Shown here piece after piece: positions 30,967 through 42,476 of a stretch of DNA of 64,000 bases; the first letter of the stretch is position 1, and every line of letters starts with the position of its first letter. Position numbers and translations under genes: made by a program. This DNA comes from Sordariomycetes sp. S80-01Y. Lineage: Eukaryota > Ascomycota > Sordariomycetes. The notes under the pieces are model-generated. The model made no database searches, was not told where the DNA came from, and worked only from the letters and a program-made list of their open reading frames with translations. The DNA is taken from NCBI GenBank assembly GCA_037042185.1, contig JAXQJY010000033.1:1364001-1428000 (forward strand), in the 5' to 3' direction.

Positions 30967-32852
30967 TCATGGCAAGTTCAGAACATTCCAGATCTTCACT
31001 GTGGCATCTCCACCGCCGCTCGCAACCTTTCCTCCCTCTACCCAGCAAATACCGTTCACGCCATCCTTGTGAGCGTTGGGTGCCTTGATCCTCTTGCCCT
31101 GCAGCTTCTTCTCGAGACACCAGACAAAGACGTTCGTGTCCAAGCTTCCACTGGCGGCGTATGCGCCGGTGTCGTCCCAGTCAATGCAGGTCACGCGAGC
31201 GGTGTGTGCTGACCAACGGTCGCAAGCGACCTCCCACGTGTCAGCTTTGTAGACATAGATCTTGCCGACGCTGTTGCCAGCAGCCAGATGAGAGCCGTCC
31301 TTTGAGAAAGCTAAAGCGGAGATAACACCAGTAGGGTTTGTTATGGAATGCTTTTCCTCCAAGTCGCCGCTTGAATTGGTGTTGTAGATCTTCACAGAGT
31401 TGTTCTCCGCACCAACGGCCACAGTATGTCCAAAGACTGCGATGGCCCCTGGCGAATAGCCGAGGGTGTTCTCCTTCACCAACTTGCCGTCAGAATAGAT
31501 AGAAACACCTGATATCGTGGCGACGAATACGAAACCACCGGACGCTGCAGCATCCTTGGGCTGAGCGGAAAGCTTGAGCGATTCCCCGAGGAAAGTCTTG
31601 GCGGACTCATCGACCGTTCTCAGAGTATCGTCCCAGCCGACACTGAACGCTTTTCCACTGTCGCTGACCACTCGGGCTGCTTGGTTCGTATGCTGCTGTC
31701 CGTCTACAGTGGTTGATAGGCCATTCCGGACATCCCAGTGGCATATTCGGCCATCAAAGCTGCCCGACCACAAGGTTGAACCCTTTCCATCTGATCCAGC
31801 GCCCAGAGCAGTAATGCCCTTGGAGTGTCCTTGGATGATTCTGACAGGATCAGGTTTGCCCTCGTTCAGGTATGTGATTTCGCCATCCAGGTTGACAGCA
31901 ATAATAAGACCATCGGAACGGCCGTGAGGGATGACCACCCCGACTTGATGGTCCCGGACACTGACACCATCGCCAAACTTCCACGTCTGAGTGACGACGC
32001 CTGCTTCGACATCCCACAGCTTGATGGTCTGATCAGCGCTCGCAGTAGCAAACTTCCTTCCGTCTTGTGACCAGGAGACAGCGAAAATACTACCGGTGTG
32101 CTCTCCCTCGCCAATTTGTTTCGTAGGTTCTCCTGTTTTGCCATCGTACAGCTGGATAACCTTGTCCGCTCCGACGGTGACCAACTGCGATCCGTCCGGC
32201 GAGTAAGCCACACCCAGAGCGAAGTTCTTGTGTGCATCGACCTTCTCATTGAACTTGTACGGCGCACCATGGTAGAACACCATGCTCCCGTCGTCGCTGA
32301 CCGTCGCCGCCCTAAAAGGTCTCTGCTGCTTCATAGCCACAGCATTGACAGATTTTGAGTGTCCTATGATCTCGCCCACTGAGTTCCCGCTGTCTGCCGT
32401 AATGCATCTTCCGAACTGCTCCTTGCCATCACCGACCGCAATGACGCGCTGCGAATCACCATCCCATGCAATGTCGTTTAGGCGGCCAGAGATAATACCG
32501 TACTCGCCTCTAGTGCTTTCAATGGTCTCGGGTTCCCAAACGCGGAGCATTCCCGTAGAATCTCCGGAAGCAACCTTGAAGCCATTGGGTGCGAAGCGGG
32601 CGACGGTCGTGGGCGCAGTGTGGCCTGTGTATTCTTTGCAGTCGGATGGGTTATCGATGGAGCGAACGAAGATAGATTTCCCGGACTGTTGGCTTCTTTA
32701 GCTCCGAATCCCAAGATACTGAAACCCGAACTACTTACAGCGTAAGCGAGTCGCTGCCCTTTGGTGTCAGCAGAGAGCTGCGTGGGCTGTCCTCTGGTCG
32801 TCGCGGGGACGGCCGCAAAGATGCGTTCGATGGCGATGGAAGGGGCGGCCAT
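30967..32852 (-). CDS. AIP1: Actin-interacting protein 1 (WD-repeat, cofilin cofactor)
   Basis: Works with cofilin to disassemble actin filaments at cortical patches. Two exons: 32852-32739 and 32685-30967, with a 53-nt intron in phase 0 (GTAAGT donor, AACAG acceptor), 610 aa. The join gives TKGQRLAYA then SGKSIFVRSIDNPSDCKEYT. The protein is almost entirely WD repeats arranged as two propellers; clear units include YTGHTAPTTVARFAPNG, GHSKSVNAVAMKQQRPFRAA, ATASADQTIKLWDVE, WSGSFDGRICHWDVRNG, AASGSLDTNVFVW and ASGGGDATVKIWNV. The start MAAPSIAIERIFAAVPATTR and length match the family. The first intron is small and sits where it would separate the first blade strand. Confidence 0.94.
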
Positions 32853-33955
32853 TGTGGGCAGTGTGCGTCGAAGCAAGGGTGTCTAGGAGGGTTGTGTAAA
32901 TCGGACGAAGTCCTTCCAGAAGAAGGGACTTAGACACACGGATGTGGGGTTTGATATTGAAGATGCAGGACCTCCAAGTCGGTGTCACATCAACACTGGA
33001 GGCTGGGAGCTGGAGGGGCAACGGCTGCGTGGGGTTCCCTACGTGACGTCGCTTGTGAATTGTCCGTATACCCACGTCGCCGAACTTCGTACCATAGGTC
33101 TGCCTCTATTTTGTACTTTGAGCGAACACCTGCCGAGTCTCGGGGGACCTATCCGTTTAATTATTGAAGTGTCTTCTGCGCCATGCTTGCGTCAAATTAC
33201 CTTGCTCTCATACCGTCTGAGTAGTGACTTGCAGGTGCCGCAGGGTAGCAATGCACTATCTCGACTGACGGCACTATAATTCTACGTGCAACTTAGCCAT
33301 TGTATTCAATCGTCTCGGGAAGTATTTCAGGGCGTGAGCTTTGCGATTGCTGCACAAAGTCGTCCTCTGATCGCATCTCATCGCCCCGAGTTCCGCATTG
33401 CCAAATACAGTAACTCCACACGCCAATTCCAACGAGTATCACGTGTTAATCCTCGTCGAATGTACGGCACCGGCTAGCCTGGAGACTTTGTGGTAGGCTA
33501 TTCGGTTTAGAACAAGCCACGATAATCATCCGGCTCCCGGCATTTCAACTTTACTTCTCTCTGTTAATTTGTACACCTGTTCTCGGTTCCCGACATCGGC
33601 GCCGTGTCTCCGCACCAAATCTGTCCGAGGACTTCACAGGTTTGGGAGATGGTAGTAGTAGACTCAGTAATCAAGTACTCGAATAATACCACTTAAGCCG
33701 AGATATAACACGGCTGTTTCACTGAACTCCACACGCACATCAGGTATTTCCTAAGTTCCCTGGGTTGAGCGGCTTCAGTCGGCTATAGAGACCCGGACCG
33801 GGGGATCTATGCCGAGTCAGAAATACGTCAAGACCTGGAGCTCGCACCGGCCCACAGCCAATTGCCTGCAAGTAAATGGTCAACCGACCAAAACTTCCTC
33901 TCTTCTTCATCGCTTTCCTCTCGACCAGCACAAGACAAGTAACTCGAGAGCCACC
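32853..33955. promoter_or_regulatory. Divergent promoter region of AIP1 and ETF-QO
   Basis: About 1.1 kb between opposite start codons. An in-frame ATG at 33809 lies upstream of the preferred ETF-QO start. No extra gene, repeat or RNA is supported. Confidence 0.55.
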
Positions 33956-35927
33956 ATGCGCGCACATTCAAGATGCGTCCAGCGCAACGCGCGTTTGGTA
34001 CCGAGACTTGCGACTAAGGGCAACGCCGCTTCGACAATTAGGTCCGCTTCGACGATATCCGCGCCTCCGAGACGAGCAGCTCCTACGGCCGCTGCTGCAA
34101 GATCAATTGCTCCCACGCATGCGGCGTGCTCTAGAACATTCACGACGACGAGGTTCCTAAGAGAAGAGGAGACCTTTGACCCCGCCAGCGTGGAGCGGGA
34201 GTCTGACGAGGTGGATGTTTGCATCGTTGGTGGCGGGCCGGCTGGCCTCAGCGCTGCAATTCGGTTGAAGCAACAGGCCAACGAAGCCGGAAATGAAGAT
34301 TTCAGGGTCTTAGTATTGGAGAAGGCGGGCGACATGGGAGCACACATTGTCTCCGGGGCGGTCATCCAACCCTCCAGCATCAATGAGCTGCTACCTGACT
34401 GGCTGGACGAGGACAACCCGAACCGATTCGAACACGCGACCGAAGCAGGATCAGACAAGATGCGATTCTTGACCAAGACGTCGTCGATACCGATCCCTGC
34501 GCCACCACAGATGAGCAACCACGGCAACTACATTGTCAGCCTGAACCAATTCGTCAAATGGTTGGGCGAGCGTGCAGAGGAGCTCGGTGTTGAGGTGTAC
34601 CCGGGTTTCGCAGCTGCAGAGGTCCTGTATCATACCGATGGATCGGTCAAGGGTGTCGCGACGAACGACCTGGGCATCGCCAGAGACGGCAAGCCGAAGG
34701 ATACGTTCGAGCGAGGCATGGAGTTTCATGCTAGGGTTACTATGTTCGGCGAGGGCTGCCACGGCAGCTTGACCAAGCAAGTTATCAAGAAATTCGATCT
34801 AAGAAGCGACAGCCAGCATCAGACATACGGATTAGGCTTGAAGGAGGTATGGGAAGTCGATCCCGCCAAGTTCGAGAAGGGGTTGGTGGTACACTCTATG
34901 GGCTACCCGCTACCAAAGGAGGTCTACGGAGGATCCTTCATGTATCATTTCGGCGACAACATGGTCTCCCTTGGTCTAGTGGTCTCGTTAGATTACGAGA
35001 ACCCTTGGCTGTCGCCCTATCAAGAGTTTCAGAAGCTAAAGAAGCACCCGCTGTTTGCTAATGTTCTCGAAGGCGGGAAGTGTGTTTCTTATGGCGCACG
35101 TTCGCTCGTGGAGGGAGGCTTCCAGTCTATCCCCAAGGTGGCGTTCCCCGGCGGAGCCTTGATTGGCGACTCGGCGGGCTTCATCAACGTGCCTAAAGTC
35201 AAAGGAACGCATAACGCCATGAAGTCCGGCATGCTAGCGGCGGAAGCCGCGTGGACGGCTCTCAACGCGAGCGACGAGGGCACTGTCTTCTTGTACGACT
35301 ACGAGGACAAACTCCGTGAGTCGCCAATTTGGAAAGAGCTCAAAGAAGTTCGCAACATGCGTCCGTCCTTCCATAACCCACTCGGTCTCTACGGTGGAAT
35401 CATGTATTCTGGGCTGGAGGCCTACGTTCTCAAGGGAAGGACGCCCTGGACATTCAAGCACAAGAAGGCCGACCACGAGTCTATTAAGCCCGCAGACAGC
35501 TTCCCTAAGATCGAGTATGAGAAGCCGGACGGCAAGCTCACATTCGATATCTTGACCAGCGTATCGAGGACGGGCACAAACCACGAGGAGGACCAGCCTA
35601 TTCACTTGCAAGTGAAGGATTGGGATGAACACACCGAGAAGACATACCCGCCCTACAAGGGGTTGGAGAACCGCTTCTGTCCTGCGGGCGTCTATGAATA
35701 CGTCGAGGACGAATCGAAGCCCCATGGCGTGCGCTTCCAGATCAATGCTCAGAAGTAAGTCATTCCCCGGAGCGAATGAACTTTCAACTGTTCACTTCAT
35801 GGGAAGTCGTTTGCTGACCCCATCCAGCTGTATCCACTGCAAGACTTGCGATATCAAAGCTCCCCACCAGGACATCAATTGGCAAGTGCCTCAAGGAGGA
35901 GAGGGACCTAAGTATTACATGACTTGA
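33956..35927 (+). CDS. CIR2: Electron transfer flavoprotein-ubiquinone oxidoreductase
   Basis: An inner-membrane FAD and 4Fe-4S enzyme passing electrons from ETF (beta-oxidation, amino acid breakdown) to ubiquinone. Two exons: 33956-35754 and 35828-35927, with a 73-nt intron, 632 aa. The FAD site is [19 protein letters not shown] near residue 85. A membrane-contact block follows ([19 protein letters not shown]), then [20 protein letters not shown], the second FAD contact. The cluster ligands are [10 protein letters not shown] and, across the splice, [14 protein letters not shown]: the intron falls in the Asn codon before CIHC. The chosen ATG has a CCACC context and starts an Arg/Ala/Ser-rich presequence ([19 protein letters not shown]); an ATG 49 codons upstream is in frame but gives a poorer presequence. 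Confidence 0.95.
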
Positions 35928-38900
35928 GCTGGTGCTTCTAGGTAGGGATGGCCGCTGAAATATGATTACAAGAAGCATGGAGGTGCTAGTACATAGGCGT
36001 TGGACTTACATACCATGGGTAAAAACTGGTACAAGGGTTGAAACATTTCAGCACTCGCTTCAATAACATCCGTAACCCATGGCCTCATGGATATATGCGG
36101 CGGCAAAGAGTGCAAAGACAAAGTTGTGCGAGAGGGAATATCGGGCTTTAGCTGGACCAGAAGCACATCTGTCTGCTTTGCCCGTGACAATGATACCGTT
36201 ACTGCGCTGTTGGACCGAGGAACCTTCAGTCTAGCTGTGGGGGTTGTAGCGCGTTCGTCTACCCTGGTGGCTTTTGATCGCATGAGCCTGCTTTCCAAGC
36301 ATATTAAAATATTTTGGACGGCGGTGCTTTTTGCAAACGTTTCAAACAGCTTACCATATCCTACGGGACCAGGATGGATGGCTTCAATGCTCAACAGGCC
36401 TGGTGTTGAACGTGCTCGGAGGTCGCCGGGGTTGCCTCACTTTCGGCTTGCCATTTGCGATCCAGCCGGGGTGGCGGGGACGGAGTTTTGTGGAGAGAGA
36501 ATTGTTAGTGCAGTACTTTGATAAGGGACAGCTGGTACGCGACTGATCCGTCCTCAGAGGGCGATCCTGCGACCATCAGAATTTTCTGGCCAACGGAGGA
36601 GGCAGTGCCTGACTCTCAAAGTTCTACTTTGCAAACTTTCAATGAAAATGATTCTTGGCCCTTTCCATAATCACATCCACTCTGCGCGCAGCAGCATCGC
36701 AACGATAGCAAGAGCTGAGCGTAAAGTACTGTAGTTGATGAGACGCCGAAGGCCGCGACGAGAGGAGCAGTGAGCCAGGGGGCGCAAGGCTCCAGGTGCG
36801 CCCCTCTGGTACGCGACCAGCCACTCACACACCGCAAACGGTCAGGTCTGGACACAACCAATGATTTGTACCCACCGACAAAGAGTCCATGACTCACACG
36901 ACGAAGGGTTGGCCAGTGGGCATGCTTTCACCGCGTTCACCAGACGAAAGCAACCATTCCACAGAGCAAAAGCTCTTGAAAATGCAGTCCAAAGAATCAA
37001 CGTGTCCTGGCTTGTCCCTGACCCATCCTAGTCCTAAGGGCCCGGGCGTGAGGTGTCGTTTGGCGTTTGAGTCCTGGTTCTGTGTGTCCCAACGTACGCG
37101 GTTCGCCGTCGCAGCTCTGCAGCTGTCCCCCTCAGGGAGAAAATTGCGGTGGCAGGGGAGCTGGTGGACCAGTTGGCCCGCGCAAAGACCGTGAAGTGCG
37201 CCCCGTAGACACAAAGCCACAGAGCAAGCGAACGCAAACATGCGCAAAGCCCGAGTTGTAGGGCATGTCCTCAGGCGATGAAGGGAAAGGCAGGAAGAAG
37301 GCAGGGCAACTTGAGCCAGAAAATGGTTGATGTTTCAGCAGGGTCAAGCAGAGCGTGTCATCTCCGTGTCTGGCCTGCTTGGAAATGTGTCAAGGGGTGG
37401 GATGGACGCGACTGCTTGGCGTGCGATTGGCGCCCAAGCACACAATAACAGCCAGACCCATCTAATCTCTCGTTCACCGGGCGACACTTTCGAAGAGCAC
37501 GCACGTCTCTTCGCTGACCCGAGTTTCCTTTCTTCTTGTTCATCTCTGTCGCTGGTCGTCGGTCTTCGCTCCTGTCGTCTTTTGGCGTCTTCTGGACCAG
37601 TATCGTCGGGTCCTCGCCACTGTCTTCATCGGAAGGCTGTAGTGTTCGTCTTGGGGTGTCAACATCCGCATCTCTCGAGCCGAGGACAGCTACGAGCATG
37701 GATGAATCTCCTCGAAGCGTCGGCCACGTCGTCGACGGCGAGTTCAGTCCCAAGGAGATTTGGGGGATCTGGGTGGTGATACGTCGGGACCTCGAGAGGT
37801 ATCCAGTGGTACTTCAGGGGCTAGGGCTGTCTGACCGGCGCTGCGAGTGGATCCGGCGAGATCAATTTGCCGCTGCACCTGCTTGTGATTGGGCGCAGAA
37901 TTTTTAGCGCGGCCTCTAGCATCGAGCGACGCCTGCCACAGGAGGCGCCACGGCCTGTGCGGTTGCCTGGGGCTCGAAGTTTTGCCCCTGTGCTGCGTGC
38001 GAATATAAGTAGTCGGCCTTCCCCCTCCGGTCGCCCAGCTCGTCCTCCGAAGCCGTGACTGCCTGACCGTGACGGACTGTACCTTCCCCACAGACGCTCG
38101 GTAATACTTTTTTCCCTCCCTCCCTCCACGAACGTCATCCCCCACTTTTCGACCAGTTTTTATTTCTTCCTCGTCAACCTCATCGACGACACTCAATCCA
38201 CCACTTTTTCGCAAAGTGAAGAGACCTCAGACGTTGCTTCTGTTGGTCTGCGCGCTCTTTTCTAGAAAGTGTCGACGCTTGTCCCTCACGACCGATTTCG
38301 GGCGAACTGAAAACGTTCATTCGAGTCGTCGCTCCCACCGCACCCCGATCTACTCAGTTCCGTCACGGAAACTCGCGGTTACTCGTTGTCGTCGCGATCG
38401 GATCGGTGCGCCGCGTAGTCAAGCCAAGCCAATAGAAGAAGTTGTTGATTGAAGTGAAAAGAAGCGGGACTATTCGGGCTGTCTTGTTGGATTCTCCGAG
38501 CGAGCGCGAAAGAACATTGCGACCTTCGAGCATCCGGCCAAACACCCCGATACGTCTCTCGTCCACCATCCATCCACCTGTTGAATCGTCGGCCACAACG
38601 ATTCGCGCATCTCTAATCTTTGCCTGAGCATCGATTTGTAGGGGAGACATTCACTTGTTCATCTCCCACGATTTGGTAGGTGCGCATTCTTCTTTGCATT
38701 GCCCATCCACGTTGCAAGTAGTGCTGCACGCGGGTTACCTGCCGCAGAGTTCGTCCAATGTGACGCGCAGGTATCCTCTCGTGGGCATTCTTCCCACCAT
38801 CAAGCTTGACTTGCTTGGATTTACCCCGCCAGTGCCCGTACACAGGCCCTCCCTCACCCTGCCCGCTGTGTTGGGCTCTGTCTCGTGTGGTCGTGCGATT

Positions 38901-39006
38901 TCACGCGCTTCAGTGTGAATTGTTTGCTAATTCGGGTTGCATCAGATCTGCTTGGCTCGCTTCACTCGAAGTTGTCAGGATTCGCGTCTACTGTCCGATC
39001 CCAATC
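35928..39006. other. 3-kb region between ETF-QO and TBP
   Basis: No reading frame on either strand has a recognisable domain or a convincing splice pattern. The right-hand kilobase looks like promoter and leader of the TBP gene: a TATA-like box at 38004, pyrimidine-rich sequence around 38100-38200, and a branch-plus-acceptor pattern ending at 38946. The left two kilobases stay unexplained and could hold a non-coding or poorly conserved gene. Confidence 0.5.
38004..38011 (+). promoter_or_regulatory. TATA-like element upstream of the TBP gene
   Basis: TATAAGTA lies 996 bp upstream of the TBP start codon, followed within about 150 bp by a C/T-rich stretch like those near fungal transcription starts. 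If used, the 5' leader would be about 1 kb unless spliced. Confidence 0.3.
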
Positions 39007-39926
39007 ATGGAAGGCATTCAGACCCATCCCTCCAGTGCCGCGCAGGCCAAGGCCTTTACCGCTCCTGGTTCCCTCTCCTTCCCCGGTGCAGGGAACGACC
39101 TCGCCCAGCCTCAAGCCAATGGCGAGAACGGCCAGAAGACTGCTCCCAACGGTCAGCAACAACAGCAGCAGTCTGCGAACGGAAATGGGGTGACTCCCGC
39201 TACTCCCGCCGCGACGCCAGCTGGCAACCAGGGCCCTAGTGGCATTACTCCGACGCTACAGTGAGTATACCTGATGCTCTCATGCATACGAGACTTACGC
39301 TTCATTTAAGGAACATTGTCGCTACAGTGAACCTGGATTGTCGTCTGGACTTGAAAACGATTGCTCTGCACGCCAGGAATGCGGAGTATAACCCTAAGGT
39401 ATAGCACCTTGCTCCCAGAAGGGTTATAGTTATTAACGTCCTCAGCGTTTCGCGGCTGTTATCATGCGCATTCGTGAACCGAAGACTACCGCGCTAATCT
39501 TTGCCTCTGGCAAGATGGTCGTCACCGGCGCCAAGTCAGAGGATGACTCCAAGCTGGCGTCGCGCAAGTACGCGCGCATCATTCAGAAGCTCGGCTTTAA
39601 CGCCAAGTTCACGGATTTCAAAATCCAGAATATCGTTGGTTCTTGCGACATCAAGTTCCCCATTCGTCTCGAAGGTCTGGCTTCGCGGCATCATAATTTC
39701 AGCTCTTACGAGCCTGAATTATTCCCTGGTCTCATCTACCGCATGATCAAGCCTAAAATTGTGCTTCTTATCTTCGTCAGCGGCAAGATTGTCCTCACAG
39801 GTGCCAAGGTTCGCGAAGAGATCTACCAGGCCTTCGAGATGATTTACCCCGTGCTCCAAGGTATGTTGGGAATGACTACGGTGATGGACCGTGTTGCTAA
39901 CATGAGTAGACTTCCGCAAGGTCTGA
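39007..39926 (+). CDS. SPT15: TATA-box binding protein
   Basis: The general factor that nucleates transcription by all three RNA polymerases. Four exons: 39007-39260, 39311-39398, 39446-39860 and 39910-39926, with 50-, 47- and 49-nt introns, 257 aa. Residues 1-84 are a disordered, species-variable head with a six-Gln run and Pro/Thr/Ala repeats. The saddle starts at [20 protein letters not shown]; repeat one contains [20 protein letters not shown] and [17 protein letters not shown]; repeat two contains [20 protein letters not shown] and [19 protein letters not shown]. The last exon is only 17 nt, coding DFRKV and the stop; missing it would cut the last conserved residues. The model is certain apart from the leader. 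Confidence 0.98.
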
Positions 39927-40811
39927 GAACTTGTTCTATCTGGTCACTGCGACGTAAAGTCTGCATGGACCCTCATCTGCGTGTATGGTTACATCATTTC
40001 ATGATACCATGACTGCTCTTCTCGACGTTGACTGGAACTCGAAAGAGGAATATGTCATCGTCTGTATATTTGGTTTTTCTGCATTGCAACGGCGTTGGGG
40101 CTAAGGAAAGTCTTTATGAGGGGTTGGTTCGGACAAAAACAAGACTACTTCTCCCACGACACTACATAGAATGCTAAGAGGCTCGTGCATGGCTGAAAAG
40201 TGGTTTCACCATGGCTTGCCAAGTTAATGCTTTCGCGAAGGAGATCTGGCAACGGCCAGAGATGCGTAGCCAGGGAGGATCTGCCGCCGGTCGAAGAGTA
40301 ACAATCTTTCTACCCCGGCCGGCTAGCAATTGAGGAGGACACGTCTTCCAAGCAGTCAGACTTTAGCTAGTGACAAAGCTCGCTTCGTGGGCGAAGGAGT
40401 TTATATCCTCAATGCTACGCCTGTCCTCGCAACCGCGTTTGTCCCCACTCCCTTCATCAGCGTGTGAATTGTCGCTCGGTCCGCACAGATGCGGATATTC
40501 TCTGCACAATGCTCCCATCCCTCCATACGCCGCCGCCGTCTTTTACGGGGAGGGGGAGTGGAGGGACTTTCAGGGTTGTTGTATGCGCACCAGGCGCCAT
40601 CCGATTATCGGGCAAGCCAAACTATGGTCTGCTCCACTAGCCAAGGGTGTGTGGGTTCATAAATGACAACCACGGTCATTGAACTTTTTGATTCCTCCCC
40701 AGAAGCATATCAGTGCCGCCTTAGATTGTGATTGTCTATTGTATATTCCGCAAAGTACTTGTTACAATTCCGAGTGACAGGAGAAGGCTTTCTTTACCCC
40801 CACCTCCCACC
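39927..40811. other. Spacer between TBP and the flavin oxidase gene
   Basis: About 885 bp holding the TBP 3' UTR and the next promoter. No gene or repeat is seen. Confidence 0.55.
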
Positions 40812-42242
40812 ATGGAGCAGACTCCCAAGTCTATCATTATCGTCGGCTCTGGCGTCTTCGGCCTGACCACAGCATGGGCTCTTACCAAGCGATCTCGCTT
40901 CGCAAACACCCAAATCACAATAGTCGACGACGTTCGGGGAGGAACATTCCCCCCTGAAGATGCGGCGTCCGTGGATCTCTCGCGCGTGATCCGCGCAGAC
41001 TACGCCGACGCCGACTATGCAGCTCTTGGAGCAGAAGCACAGCGTCTCTGGCGCGAGGAAGGCGATGAGAAAGTCGGCGGCCAGGGCCGCTACAGTGAAA
41101 CTGGTATAGTGGTCATGGCGAACCACGGACCACCCGCCGAGGAGGGTAAGAAGAATGGCATGTACTATGCCAAGGGGAGTTATGAGAATGTTGCCGCAAT
41201 CGCAAAGAGGGAGGGGTTCGCGGACAAAGTGGTCGAGTTTGACAGCCGGGAGAAACTGCAGAAGCTGGTAGGGACGAAGGGTGATCCGGGTGATTGGGGA
41301 TATCTGAACAAGCTCTCCGGTTGGGCGAACAATGGGGAGGCTATGAAGTGGTTGTATCGACAGGTCAAAGCTACCGGCCGGATTGATTTTGTGGATGCCA
41401 AGGTCGAGCAGCTTACGACGAAAGGAAAGAGAGTCACCGGCGTTAAGCTTACGGATGGGAGGCTACTCGAGGCAGATGTCGTATATTGCGCTGCGGGAGC
41501 CTGGTCAGGGGCTTTGATCGACCTCAGGGGTAGATGTGAAGCCACCGGTCACATCATGGCTTACATCAACATCACCAAAGAAGAGCAGGAGTATATGGAG
41601 AAACGACCTGTGACCATCAACTTCAAGACGGGACATTTCATCATCCCGCCAGAGAACCGGGTCCTTAAGACGGCTCGCCACGGCTTTGGATATCTCAACC
41701 CGCAGGTCCAGCCTTACGCCCTGCCCCTCTCACCTTCGCTCGAGCGCAAGCCCATCGTGGCCTCTGTCCCGAAGACCCATCGAGATGACAGCAACGAAGC
41801 TTTGCCTTTTGAAGCCGATGCGGACCTGCGGAAAGGACTGGACAACATGACACCATACGATACCATGAGCACACGCCCCTGGTGCAAGACCAAGATTTGC
41901 TGGTACTCAGATACGCGCGATGCGGAGTGGTTGGTGGATTGGCATCCAGGCTGGGAGGGTTTGTTCGTTGCAACAGGCGATAGTGGTCATGGCTTCAAGT
42001 TCCTGCCGGTCATCGGGGATAAATTGGTAGATACGTTAGAGGGAAAGGGGGGAAGGCTGGCTCAGAAATGGCGTTGGAAAGAGATTGAGGATGACGGACT
42101 GGGTAGTGACAGAAGCGGTAAATATGAGGGATTGATTACCTGGGACGGTAGCCGCGGTGGAAAGCCGGGAATGATTCTCGAGGAGGAGTTCAAGAAGGGT
42201 AAGAAGATCATGGCGAGTGAGAAGATGAGATCGAAGCTGTAA
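40812..42242 (+). CDS. Peroxisomal FAD-dependent amine oxidase (sarcosine/L-saccharopine oxidase-like)
   Basis: A 476-aa intronless flavoprotein of the DAO/monomeric sarcosine oxidase family, resembling fungal L-saccharopine oxidase (Fap2) and fructosyl amino acid oxidases. These oxidise secondary amines, releasing H2O2. The Rossmann motif is SIIIVGSGVFGLTTAWAL at residues 7-24. Cys363 in KICWYSDTRD stands where the family binds FAD covalently. The closing FAD block is GLFVATGDSGHGFKFLPVIG. The protein ends in KMRSKL, a canonical PTS1, so it should be in peroxisomes where catalase can remove the peroxide. The ATG is in CCACCATGG context. The substrate (saccharopine, pipecolate, sarcosine or Amadori products) cannot be told from sequence. 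Confidence 0.88.
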   Translation: MEQTPKSIIIVGSGVFGLTTAWALTKRSRFANTQITIVDDVRGGTFPPEDAASVDLSRVIRADYADADYAALGAEAQRLWREEGDEKVGGQGRYSETGIVVMANHGPPAEEGKKNGMYYAKGSYENVAAIAKREGFADKVVEFDSREKLQKLVGTKGDPGDWGYLNKLSGWANNGEAMKWLYRQVKATGRIDFVDAKVEQLTTKGKRVTGVKLTDGRLLEADVVYCAAGAWSGALIDLRGRCEATGHIMAYINITKEEQEYMEKRPVTINFKTGHFIIPPENRVLKTARHGFGYLNPQVQPYALPLSPSLERKPIVASVPKTHRDDSNEALPFEADADLRKGLDNMTPYDTMSTRPWCKTKICWYSDTRDAEWLVDWHPGWEGLFVATGDSGHGFKFLPVIGDKLVDTLEGKGGRLAQKWRWKEIEDDGLGSDRSGKYEGLITWDGSRGGKPGMILEEEFKKGKKIMASEKMRSKL

Positions 42243-42476
42243 ATGTATCTAAAGTAAGTTGCCTTTACTTTGGCGTACGGGCAGACAGCCCTGTAGACTC
42301 AAATGCACGAGGCGGAGTTATGCACTTAAGAGAACTCGCGGTGATGTGACCTCTAGATTACCTTAGGTACCTTGCCGTTGAGCCAGACTACTTGAAACCT
42401 GATAGCAAAGAACGGCTCCTCAACAAATGTAACACTCATGACTTCGCCATGATATAGTCCTACCGAGTCTCGAAAC
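42243..42476. other. Short spacer before the SR140 gene
   Basis: About 230 bp between codirectional genes; promoter of the downstream gene. Confidence 0.5.

Noticed and set aside
35966-36521. Overlapping open frames of about 140 codons on both strands
   Set aside because: No recognisable domain, no splice pattern, and frames on both strands overlap; not enough to call a gene.
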